Below, piece after piece: positions 1 through 5,535 of a stretch of DNA of 6,651 nucleotides. Numbering within the stretch: position 1 is the stretch's first letter; each line of letters opens with the position of its first letter. The position numbers and the translations under genes were made by a program. Source of the DNA: Desulfocicer vacuolatum DSM 3385 (GTDB lineage Bacteria > Desulfobacterota > Desulfobacteria > Desulfobacterales > SURF-7); assembly GCA_945870015.1 (NCBI GenBank), contig CAMBQS010000194.1, forward strand, positions 1 through 6,651, given 5' to 3'. Below the pieces are notes generated by a model that worked only from the letters and a program-made list of their open reading frames with translations, was not told the origin of the DNA and searched no databases.

Positions 1-749
1 CCCAGTTTTCCCTTGAAAGGAGTATTGGGATCGGAGCTCATGATCGTGTGTTTGGATAAAACCTTGGTAAAATCGGTTGGAAAACTCCCGGTTGTTTTCA
101 CAACCTTTTTTCGATAATCGGAATTGGAAATCACTTTTTCGATTTCCTTGACCATCTGTTTTCCGAATCTTTGTGATGATTTCAATCCGCTGTTAAGTGA
201 CTTGACTATGGCCTGAAACGGCATGAACGGCATGATATTCTTAGAGCGTTTTTTCGTGCGTGGCACGTTTTCCGGCCATGGTGCATCCGGATCAGTATCC
301 GCAGCAGAAAGCAGAACATAAATCAGCGCCATCCCATCGCCGATCGCATGATGAATTCGATAAAAAATCACACACCCATCCCCGTAATTTTCAATCAGGT
401 GCACCTGCCATAGCGGTTTGTTGGGATCAAAGGGCATCATCGTCAGGTTGCTGATCATCTCCTGAAGATCTTTTTTGTCCCCTGGTGAAGGCAACGCAAT
501 TCGTTGAACATGGGATCTAAGGTCGTAATTGGGATCCATCTCCCAGCTTGGCATACCCACCCCGGATTTTGGCCTGACAACCCGCATCTGAAACCGCGGG
601 AAAGAGGCAAGTCGACAATCAATGGTAGCCTGAAGGCGCTTGAAATCAACCGGTTCTTTAAACTCCATGAAAGCGGTAATCACCATCAGATTCGTGGGTT
701 CATCCATGCACAACCAGAAATTATCTGCATTTGTCATTCTCTCTGCCAT
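1..749 (-). CDS. Wax ester synthase/diacylglycerol acyltransferase (WS/DGAT) family protein, N-terminal part
   Basis: This frame is open from an ATG at 749 to the window edge, giving 249 residues with no stop, so the gene is cut by the window. The family normally has roughly 450-480 residues, so about the N-terminal half is present. Diagnostic motifs are the acyltransferase active-site motif HHxxxDG (HHAIGDG, residues 133-139), PLW at 112-114 shortly before it, an N-terminal segment with DNFWLCMDEPTN (9-20), and RFQMRVV (52-58). Family knowledge: these enzymes esterify acyl-CoA with fatty alcohols or diacylglycerol and make wax esters or triacylglycerol at the inner membrane/lipid-droplet surface. 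A GGAGG site at 760-756 fits the chosen start. It is divergent from a phasin-like gene and shares about 240 bp of regulatory DNA with it, suggesting a role in storage-lipid inclusions. Substrate choice (wax ester, TAG or other) cannot be read from this part. The family call is secure. Confidence 0.93.
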   Translation of the reverse strand, partial: MAERMTNADNFWLCMDEPTNLMVITAFMEFKEPVDFKRLQATIDCRLASFPRFQMRVVRPKSGVGMPSWEMDPNYDLRSHVQRIALPSPGDKKDLQEMISNLTMMPFDPNKPLWQVHLIENYGDGCVIFYRIHHAIGDGMALIYVLLSAADTDPDAPWPENVPRTKKRSKNIMPFMPFQAIVKSLNSGLKSSQRFGKQMVKEIEKVISNSDYRKKVVKTTGSFPTDFTKVLSKHTIMSSDPNTPFKGKL

Positions 750-798
750 TGAACGCCTCCTCGCATAGTGGGTGCCAAGTGTCTAAAAATATTTGCCT

Positions 799-826
799 AC
801 AATACCAAATTATGTGGGTATTTCAA
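799..826 (-). promoter_or_regulatory. Candidate sigma70 promoter for the WS/DGAT gene
   Basis: Read on the minus strand, TTGAAA (826-821) and TATTGT (804-799) are separated by 16 bp, matching consensus at 5/6 and 4/6 positions. Transcription would start near 792, leaving a leader of about 43 nt before the GGAGG site and ATG. The position is right, but the match is imperfect and there is no experimental support. Confidence 0.4.
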
Positions 827-840
827 GGTTTGGTTTACTA

Positions 841-862
841 TTTTTTAAAAAAAGAAAAAAAA
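841..862 (+). promoter_or_regulatory. A/T tract, possible UP element of the phasin-gene promoter
   Basis: A run of six T followed by A-tracts broken by a single G lies immediately upstream of the TTGACA at 867. This is where the RNA polymerase alpha C-terminal domain would contact an UP element. The tract could also simply bend DNA between the two divergent promoters. The composition and position are visible; the function is inferred. Confidence 0.4.
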
Positions 863-866
863 CCGC

Positions 867-895
867 TTGACATCCATAACGCATTGCGTCATATT
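867..895 (+). promoter_or_regulatory. Sigma70-type promoter of the phasin-like gene
   Basis: A perfect -35 TTGACA (867-872) is followed, after exactly 17 bp, by CATATT (890-895), which matches the -10 consensus at 4/6 positions. The predicted start is near 902, giving an 86-nt leader before the ATG at 988. The inverted repeat at 876-919 overlaps the spacer, the -10 and the start site, as expected for a repressible promoter. Confidence 0.65.
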
Positions 896-919
896 CCGGG
901 GCATGACGCAATGCGTTAT
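876..919. promoter_or_regulatory. Perfect 17-bp inverted repeat overlapping the promoter: probable operator
   Basis: The arms ATAACGCATTGCGTCAT (876-892) and its exact reverse complement (903-919) flank a 10-bp spacer. Each arm also contains a smaller dyad, ACGCA-W-TGCGT (879-889 and 906-916), with centres 27 bp apart, so two copies of one symmetrical site may be present. One arm fills the -35/-10 spacer and the other lies over the predicted start. No T-run follows, so a terminator is unlikely. PhaR, encoded downstream at 2469, is the natural candidate binder because PhaR proteins in other bacteria repress phasin genes; that assignment is inferred. Confidence 0.65.
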
Positions 920-973
920 AGAAACAGGTTACGAGCTTTGAAATGGAAAAGCAAACAAATAACAAAAAATATC

Positions 974-979
974 AGGGGA
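974..979 (+). promoter_or_regulatory. Ribosome binding site deciding the start of the phasin-like gene
   Basis: AGGGGA lies 8 nt before the ATG at 988. An in-frame ATG at 943 has no comparable site upstream, so 988 is preferred and the frame shortens from 237 to 222 residues. Confidence 0.6.
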
Positions 980-987
980 CAAAAAAA

Positions 988-1656
988 ATGACTGAAAAAA
1001 AAGCAAGCAAAAAAACAACCGGTAAAAAAACAACTCGAAAATCCAAATTCTATACGATGAATGCAGTCAAAGATGTGAAAAACAGCTTTTCTGATACGGC
1101 CAATGAAATCAATCAAAAATTGATTCAAAAACCGATTCAAAACGGGAAAGATTTTTTTCAGGATCTCAAAAAAAGTCCGCGCAAAACAATTGACAGTCTG
1201 ATTGAAGACAGCAAAGATTTTTTGCAAGATACCAGAAAGGATGCCCGAAAAAAAATTGATTCTTACGTGGAAGACGGAAAATCTTTTGCGAAGAAAGCGC
1301 AGAAAAATCCGCGTAAAACAATCACCAGCCTGCTGGATGATGGAAAAGAGTATATTCAAGATATAAAGACGGATACACGGAAAAAGATGGACAGTTATTT
1401 TGAAAACGGGAAAGAGATCTTGCAGAAAGTCGAAAAAGACGCTCGTCTTGTTGTGGAAGACCTTCTGGAAACCGGTAAAAAATCCATCGATAAGATTCCA
1501 GGTAAAAAATCCATTGAGATCAATCTTGAAAAACGTGTTAAATCAATTCCCAACAAATTGAATCTGCCGAGCAAAAAAGATATCGAGAATTTGAATCAAA
1601 GCATGAGGGCACTGAATAAAAAGGTTGAAACCTTGAATTCACAATATGCTGCATAA
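988..1656 (+). CDS. Phasin-like granule-associated protein with five 22-residue amphipathic repeats
   Basis: A 222-residue, very lysine-rich protein without signal peptide or membrane segment. The first 20 residues are a basic tail resembling the Lys-rich tails of DNA- or granule-binding phasins. Residues 53-162 are five gapless 22-residue units with the pattern GK.F.QD...RK.IDS..ED. Units 1 and 3 carry PRKTI and units 2 and 4 carry RKK.DSY, so a 44-residue super-repeat is visible. Residues 191-217 form the module LNLPSKKDI..L..SM..L..KV, shared with the next two proteins and typical of the C-terminal helix of PHA granule phasins. The likely role is coating the surface of PHA or neutral-lipid inclusions; this is inferred from repeat pattern, C-terminal module and neighbours. 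It has its own promoter, operator and terminator, so it is probably expressed as a single gene at high level. An alternative is a generic LEA-like or nucleoid-binding protein. Confidence 0.75.
   Translation: MTEKKASKKTTGKKTTRKSKFYTMNAVKDVKNSFSDTANEINQKLIQKPIQNGKDFFQDLKKSPRKTIDSLIEDSKDFLQDTRKDARKKIDSYVEDGKSFAKKAQKNPRKTITSLLDDGKEYIQDIKTDTRKKMDSYFENGKEILQKVEKDARLVVEDLLETGKKSIDKIPGKKSIEINLEKRVKSIPNKLNLPSKKDIENLNQSMRALNKKVETLNSQYAA
1144..1473 (+). repeat. Five tandem 66-bp units encoding 22-residue helical repeats
   Basis: Units start at 1144, 1210, 1276, 1342 and 1408, each encoding exactly 22 residues with no gaps; a partial sixth unit (GKKSIDKI) follows at 1474. The similarity is clear in protein but loose in DNA, indicating an old duplication under selection for the amphipathic pattern. 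Odd and even units resemble each other more, which suggests a 132-bp duplication followed by drift. Confidence 0.85.
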
Positions 1657-1739
1657 AAAAGTAATGACCGCTTTTTGAGAAACAAGTAACAGAACGGATC
1701 CTTTACGAAATTGCCAGTTTCAAGTTAAGGGTTGACCCA

Positions 1740-1789
1740 AGCTTCCTGCTGCCCCGGAACAAAAAAACAGCAGGAAGCTCTTTCTTTTT
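1740..1789 (+). terminator. Intrinsic terminator after the phasin-like gene
   Basis: A perfect 12-bp stem (AGCTTCCTGCTG at 1740-1751 with CAGCAGGAAGCT at 1768-1779) has a 16-nt loop and is followed by CTTTCTTTTT. It lies 84 bp after the phasin stop and 50 bp before the next start, so it separates the phasin transcript from the PhaR operon, at least partly. Confidence 0.85.
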
Positions 1790-1839
1790 GAAATATGGAT
1801 TACGGATGATCGCTTATACAAATCAATAAGGAGAATTTC

Positions 1840-2367
1840 ATGGTAACAATCAAACAATATGCAAACGGACGGTATTTTGATGAGGCAAAGAAAATATATA
1901 TTAAAAAAGAGGATCTTGCTAAGATGCTGGGGAAAAAAATGAAAATAAAAGTCATTGCCGGCAAAGATGGTAAAGATATTACCAAGACAACTCTCAGCCA
2001 TTTATCAAAACCAGAAAAGCCCATTAAAAAAACCGATAAAAAACAAAACACCCTTAAAAAGTGGATGGAAGATAACAAAAAATGGGTTCGCGAAAACATG
2101 GATGAACAAATCAATAAAATTTTAAGTGCAATGAACCTTCCCACAAAAGAACAGGTCTTAAAACTGACTTCCAGCATGGATGCGCTGAATGATCAGGTAA
2201 GTGAACTGGAAAAACGTCAGGCCAAAAGAGTAAAAGAGATGGAGCGGATGCACATCGAGCAGATCAAAGAGATGGAAAAGATACAGGCTCGAAAAGTTCA
2301 GCAGATAAAAAAAGTACCGGTTCCGGAAACAGAAGACCTGGCCGTTTCCCAACAGGTTGAGTCATAG
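1840..2367 (+). CDS. Degenerate PhaR-like protein with phasin-type C-terminal module
   Basis: A 175-residue protein. Residues 4-55 align without gaps to the PHA-accumulation regulator DNA-binding domain of the neighbouring PhaR (19 of 52 identical by eye), but the family signature NR.+YD reads NGRYFD here, losing the conserved Arg and Tyr, and the second half is much more basic. Residues 82-125 (WVRENMDEQI...MNLPTKEQV...) align with the C-terminal part of PhaR at 19 of 44 positions. A strongly charged coiled coil follows (about 105-155, with repeated KEME/QIK elements), then an acidic tail. It therefore looks like a duplicated PhaR that lost the central phasin-like region and perhaps DNA binding. 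Possible roles are a PhaR partner or anti-repressor, or a granule adaptor; these are inferences. AAGGAG (1828-1833) sits 6 nt before the ATG. No convincing promoter was found in the 50 bp between terminator and start. Confidence 0.8.
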   Translation: MVTIKQYANGRYFDEAKKIYIKKEDLAKMLGKKMKIKVIAGKDGKDITKTTLSHLSKPEKPIKKTDKKQNTLKKWMEDNKKWVRENMDEQINKILSAMNLPTKEQVLKLTSSMDALNDQVSELEKRQAKRVKEMERMHIEQIKEMEKIQARKVQQIKKVPVPETEDLAVSQQVES

Positions 2368-2457
2368 GGAATTATCAATTCAAAATATCCTCTCTGCCGG
2401 CTGAAATGATACTGTCTTAAAACAAGTATGTGTTGTATGAATGGAACGTTATCGCAC

Positions 2458-2462
2458 AGGAG
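2458..2462 (+). promoter_or_regulatory. Ribosome binding site deciding the PhaR start
   Basis: AGGAG lies 6 nt before the ATG at 2469. The frame could open at a GTG at 2430, but that codon has no ribosome binding site and adds 13 residues not found ahead of the conserved IKKYANR motif. Confidence 0.7.
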
Positions 2463-2468
2463 CGTCAA

Positions 2469-3032
2469 ATGCATAAAATTAAAAAATATGCCAACCGGAA
2501 AATGTATGACACGACAGATAAAAAGTATATATCCATGGACAATCTTGCGAAACTGATCAAGTCCGGCAAAGAGGTTTGCATTATCGATAATAAAACAGGT
2601 GAGGATCTTACCACATCGATTGTCTCACAACTGATTGCCCGGGATAAAAGCAGTCAGGACAAGGTTGTCTCATCCAAGGTATTAATGGATCTGCTCCGGA
2701 AAGGAGGAGATACGCTAAGCGATTATGCCAAAAAATATGTCTCTCTCTGGCAGGGTGCATTAACCATGGCTGAAGATGAAGTTGATAAACTGGTGACGCT
2801 GCTGGTCAAAGACAAGGAGCTTTCCCGGTCCGAAGGAAGAAACCTGAAAAAAGAGATTGTCGGATATACGGACTCTTTAAAGACCTGGATTCGGGAAAGT
2901 ATTGACAGACAGATCAGTGACGTTCTCGGTGTGATGAATCTGGCCTCCAAAGATCAGGTGGAAGACCTTGCTGCCGGAATCGATCAATTAACCAAAAGAA
3001 TGGAAAAACTAGAGAAATCAAAAAAAAAGTGA
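2469..3032 (+). CDS. phaR: PHA synthesis regulator PhaR with phasin-like C-terminal region
   Basis: A 187-residue protein. Residues 3-56 are a canonical PHB/PHA accumulation regulator DNA-binding domain, with KIKKYANRKMYDT (3-15), YISMDNL (20-26) and DNKTGEDLT (40-48) in the usual order. Residues about 70-183 are a phasin-like helical region: a central stretch with DKLVTLLVKDKELSRSEG (106-123), then WIRESIDRQI and the MNLASKDQV...L module (156-164 onward). In characterised bacteria PhaR binds both PHA granules and DNA, repressing phasin genes and its own gene until polymer is present; this domain layout fits that role. It lies 101 bp after the PhaR-like gene and 15 bp before the next, so all three are probably co-transcribed. 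The inverted repeat at 876-919 is a plausible target. No exact copy of that repeat was found upstream of this operon, so autoregulation is not evident. The family call is firm; the operator assignment is inferred. Confidence 0.92.
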   Translation: MHKIKKYANRKMYDTTDKKYISMDNLAKLIKSGKEVCIIDNKTGEDLTTSIVSQLIARDKSSQDKVVSSKVLMDLLRKGGDTLSDYAKKYVSLWQGALTMAEDEVDKLVTLLVKDKELSRSEGRNLKKEIVGYTDSLKTWIRESIDRQISDVLGVMNLASKDQVEDLAAGIDQLTKRMEKLEKSKKK

Positions 3033-3047
3033 ATCGGGATACAGTTA

Positions 3048-3686
3048 ATGAAAAAATCAGCGACCCCGGATGAATTTATACGTCAAAAACGAGTCCTCCA
3101 GGCCTTTCAGTCCAATCGGTTGAATCAAACCTATGCGGATTTAAAAAGTGACCCTGAATACACAAAAATCGGTGTCTTTTTTTTCGAAAAACTCTATGCA
3201 CCAGATGATTTTTCTTTCCGGGATACCAGCATCAAGCAACTGCATAAATTACTCAGAGGGAAAATCTATAAAGGCATCATAGCGGCAGTAAATCAGGTCA
3301 TTGAACTGCACGAGCTGACCGATGAGCTGGACAACCGTATGGTTGAACAAATGATTCATTTCAATACAGGAACAGATTTAACCATGAAGGAATATCAAAA
3401 GGTCTACTGCGGTCTCGATAATTATAATCAGCGATTATATCAAATCCGGTTGAGTACCGATGTGACAAAAACCTTTCATCGGCTTAGTCAGAAATGGATC
3501 GTTGCTGTTTCCTTAAAAACCATCCGCACCGCAGCTCACCTGGTTGGAGTTGGAAAAATTATCGACTTTATTTATGAAGGCTATGAGGGTTTCCGGGCGA
3601 TGAAAAATATCGATTATTTTGTTGAAACTGTAGAAAAACGGGAAATCGCATGGCATAATAAAATCTGGGAGACAAAAGTAAAGTAA
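3048..3686 (+). CDS. Conserved protein of unknown function with FFFEKLY...DFSFRD motif
   Basis: A 212-residue cytoplasmic-type protein without signal peptide, predicted mainly helical. The N-terminal motif VFFFEKLYAPDDFSFRD (residues 43-59), a mid region with ELHELTDELDNRM, and the C-terminal pattern GVGKIIDFIYEGYEGFRAM followed by VEKRE match, from memory, a family of uncharacterised bacterial proteins of about 200-230 residues with an FFLEELYGP.DF..RD signature. No biochemical function is known to me. It starts 15 bp after the PhaR stop, with a modest GGGA 8 nt upstream of the ATG, so it is almost certainly in the PhaR operon. That position suggests a role in storage-granule biology, but this rests on context only. 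No separate promoter or strong terminator is visible, and the downstream gene on the opposite strand begins its 3' end only 15 bp away. Confidence 0.8.
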   Translation: MKKSATPDEFIRQKRVLQAFQSNRLNQTYADLKSDPEYTKIGVFFFEKLYAPDDFSFRDTSIKQLHKLLRGKIYKGIIAAVNQVIELHELTDELDNRMVEQMIHFNTGTDLTMKEYQKVYCGLDNYNQRLYQIRLSTDVTKTFHRLSQKWIVAVSLKTIRTAAHLVGVGKIIDFIYEGYEGFRAMKNIDYFVETVEKREIAWHNKIWETKVK

Positions 3687-3701
3687 TCTCTTGATTAAGG
3701 A

Positions 3702-3920
3702 TTATTGGTTTGCTGCTTCTGCAATGGTAACACCGATATACGCACTGCTCCATTTATTGATGCGTGTCCATCCGGTTCTGGGCTCGATGTCGGATCTTCG
3801 GTCTGTCAAAAATTGCCTGCGCTCCAAAAAATAGGTATTTTTCAGGCGTAATGGTTTCATCTGACGTCTGTCAATTCCGGATCTTCGATCGGATCCGGTT
3901 CGTTTCTCATGTCCTGACAT
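3702..3920 (-). CDS. Small DRR-repeat protein of unknown function
   Basis: A 72-residue, strongly basic soluble protein. Its N-terminal half repeats Arg-rich elements (GSDRRSGIDRRQ at 9-20, ERRQFLTDRR at 33-42), followed by a conserved-looking GWTRINKWSSAYIGV segment (50-64). Small proteins with serial DRR motifs and a similar W-K-W-S ending recur in deltaproteobacteria as far as I recall, but no function is known to me. The ATG at 3920 is chosen because GGGGGAA (3933-3927) lies 6 nt upstream; a TTG at 3941 would add seven residues without a site. It lies downstream of the flavoprotein on the same strand, 158 bp away, and has a candidate promoter of its own. The gene is short, so it is less certain than its neighbours. 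Confidence 0.6.
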   Translation of the reverse strand: MSGHEKRTGSDRRSGIDRRQMKPLRLKNTYFLERRQFLTDRRSDIEPRTGWTRINKWSSAYIGVTIAEAANQ

Positions 3921-3949
3921 AGCCTGTTCCCCCAAAAACAATCAATGAA

Positions 3950-3967
3950 GATATATATGAATATATC
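3950..3967. repeat. AT-rich perfect hairpin in the leader of the DRR gene
   Basis: GATATAT (3950-3956) and ATATATC (3961-3967) form a 7-bp perfect dyad with a 4-nt loop, 30-47 bp upstream of the ATG at 3920. It could be a small operator or leader hairpin; such AT-rich dyads also arise by chance. Confidence 0.3.
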
Positions 3968-3980
3968 GAAGTTTTTTCCT

Positions 3981-4017
3981 GTTAACAGTGTTTACACTAA
4001 AAAAGACAACTTGTCAA
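3981..4017 (-). promoter_or_regulatory. Candidate promoter and dyad upstream of the DRR gene
   Basis: On the minus strand a perfect TTGACA (4017-4012) is followed after 17 bp by TAAACA (3994-3989), a weak -10 matching 3/6. The -10 lies in a near-palindrome, GTTAACAGTGTTTAC on the plus strand (3981-3995, one mismatched pair). The same stretch also reads as two tandem 9-mers, TGTTAACAG and TGTTTACAC (3980-3997). A regulator site over a weak promoter would explain both, but each element alone is modest. Confidence 0.35.
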
Positions 4018-4078
4018 CAAAATAGCCCGTCCATTCCAGGCCAACCGGAATCAGGGAAATGGCTTTACCGTAAAATTT

Positions 4079-5476
4079 TCAGGAAGTTTTCCTGAGTATT
4101 GCCTTGGCAGGTATCAATCCTGTTGCACTGGCGGAAACAATATTTCCAGCGACCCCTGGCCCGTCTCCGGCAACATACATTCCGCTGATCCTGGTTTCCA
4201 GATCATTATTGGTTTTTAGTTGGGTTGCAAAAAATTTAATCTCCGGGGCATACAGCAATGTTTCATCATTAGACACCCCCGGAACCACGCAGTTCAATTT
4301 ACTCAATCCTTCAATGATGTTTGTCAGGATTCTTTCCGGAAGCGCCATTGCAATATCTCCGCATACAACATCGTTCAGGCTGGGTTCAATATACCCTTTT
4401 TTTACCCGATTCCATGTGCTGCGTCTTCCCCGCTTGAGATCACCGAAGCGTTGAAGCAACGGTTTCCCTCCGCCAATCAGGGTGGCCAGACTTCCGATGG
4501 ATTCTCCATATGCCTGGTTATCCGTAACCGGTTCGGTCAGAATCACTTTGGAAAGAAATGCAAAGTTTGTGTTATCAGACTTTTTATTTCGATAGGCATG
4601 TCCATTTACGCACACCAGGTTGCTATAGCTTTCCTGGGTGACAAAACCTCCCTTGTTCGTGCAGAAAGTTCTTGTTTCATCATCATATTTGTTGGTTTGA
4701 ATAAAAAAAGTGGGGTCGTAAATCACTTCGCAAAGATCATGCATAATATCATTATGAACCTCAACGCGAACCCCGACCTCAATTCCACGTTGACTGAGTT
4801 CAATATGATATCGGGAAGCCAGATCGACAATCCAGTTTGATCCAACCCTGCCCGGTGCAAGAATCACATTTTCAGCAAAATACTGTTTCCGATTGGTTAC
4901 GACCCCTTTTACAGCATTCTTGTCAACAAGGATATCTTTCACCTCTTCCGAGGTATGGATTATGACTCCTTTTGATTTGATATAGTCGGTCATGCCGGCA
5001 ATATGACCCGGCAAAAAATCACTCCCCAGATGTTTCTGTTTGATCAGCAGCAGATCAACTCCCCTGATCTTCGCCTGTTTGCGAATTTGCCTGGCAGCCT
5101 CCATATCCGAAGGATAGATTGGTCCGTCCATATTGAAACAATTGAATATCTGCTCTGTCTCATCTATAAGATGAACAGCGGATGAAACCGGTAAAAACTG
5201 GGTTAAGTCGGTTTTTCCGAGCTTATGAATAAAATTGAGTTTTCCGTCAGAAAAAAGACCTGCCCCCCCAATACCGGAGAGGATATTGCAAGGTTTGCAC
5301 TTCATGCATCCCCGTGTATCGGATATTGGACACTTTCGCCTCAGAACCCCTTTCCCTTTTTCAATCAACAACACAGTAAGATTGGAATGCTCACAAAGGT
5401 AATAGGCAGCAAACAAACCTGCTGGACCGCCTCCGACAATAATCACATCAAATTCTGAAGATTTTCTATTTACCAT
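4079..5476 (-). CDS. FAD-dependent dehydrogenase (COG2509-type flavoprotein)
   Basis: A 465-residue soluble flavoprotein of usual family length. The N-terminal Rossmann motif DVIIVGGGPAG (residues 10-20) with an acidic end to the second strand (LLIEK, 36-40) binds the FAD ADP moiety. A cysteine cluster, C49 then C57-x2-C60-x2-C63, leads into GIGGAGLFSDGKLN (68-81), characteristic of this group. A second dinucleotide-side motif, APGRVGSNW, lies mid-protein, and the C-terminus has GMYVAGDGPGVAGN (432-445) followed by SASATGLIPAKAIL, the usual FAD-closing motif. Members are annotated only as NAD(P)/FAD-dependent oxidoreductases; the substrate is unknown. The start is ambiguous: an AGGAG lies 11 nt before the ATG at 5476 and 8 nt before an adjacent TTG at 5479, which would add one residue. 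It follows the upstream minus-strand gene by 59 bp and may share its transcript. Confidence 0.9.
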   Translation of the reverse strand: MVNRKSSEFDVIIVGGGPAGLFAAYYLCEHSNLTVLLIEKGKGVLRRKCPISDTRGCMKCKPCNILSGIGGAGLFSDGKLNFIHKLGKTDLTQFLPVSSAVHLIDETEQIFNCFNMDGPIYPSDMEAARQIRKQAKIRGVDLLLIKQKHLGSDFLPGHIAGMTDYIKSKGVIIHTSEEVKDILVDKNAVKGVVTNRKQYFAENVILAPGRVGSNWIVDLASRYHIELSQRGIEVGVRVEVHNDIMHDLCEVIYDPTFFIQTNKYDDETRTFCTNKGGFVTQESYSNLVCVNGHAYRNKKSDNTNFAFLSKVILTEPVTDNQAYGESIGSLATLIGGGKPLLQRFGDLKRGRRSTWNRVKKGYIEPSLNDVVCGDIAMALPERILTNIIEGLSKLNCVVPGVSNDETLLYAPEIKFFATQLKTNNDLETRISGMYVAGDGPGVAGNIVSASATGLIPAKAILRKTS

Positions 5477-5535
5477 CAACCAGGCAGCTCCTCTTCCACA
5501 AAGATATAATCTAGCACAACTGTTTTTATCTTTAA

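Noticed and set aside
260..752. Plus-strand open frames opposite the WS/DGAT gene
   Set aside because: The minus-strand frame encodes a recognisable HHxxxDG acyltransferase throughout; the plus-strand translations resemble no family.
731..991. Plus-strand open frame across the divergent promoter region
   Set aside because: It runs through the WS/DGAT start, the A-tract, the promoter and the operator dyad, and has no protein-like composition.
916..1359. Long minus-strand frame rich in Phe and Ile opposite the phasin gene
   Set aside because: It is the antisense of a Lys-rich repeat gene (AAA read as TTT), which makes spurious hydrophobic stretches.
1747..1774. CTGCTG...CAGCAG as a PhaR binding site
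   Set aside because: These triplets are the terminator stem, which already explains them, and the spacing is unlike known CTGC-N3/4-GCAG sites.
1720..2177. Two minus-strand hydrophobic frames opposite the PhaR-like gene
   Set aside because: They overlap the terminator and a gene with clear PhaR homology; the composition is explained by antisense of Lys codons.
3684..3697. TAATC-tctt-GATTA hairpin between the convergent genes as a terminator
   Set aside because: The stem is only 5 AT-rich pairs and no T-run follows on either strand.
4104..5458. Several plus-strand frames opposite the flavoprotein
   Set aside because: The minus strand carries a full-length FAD-dependent dehydrogenase with motifs at both ends.
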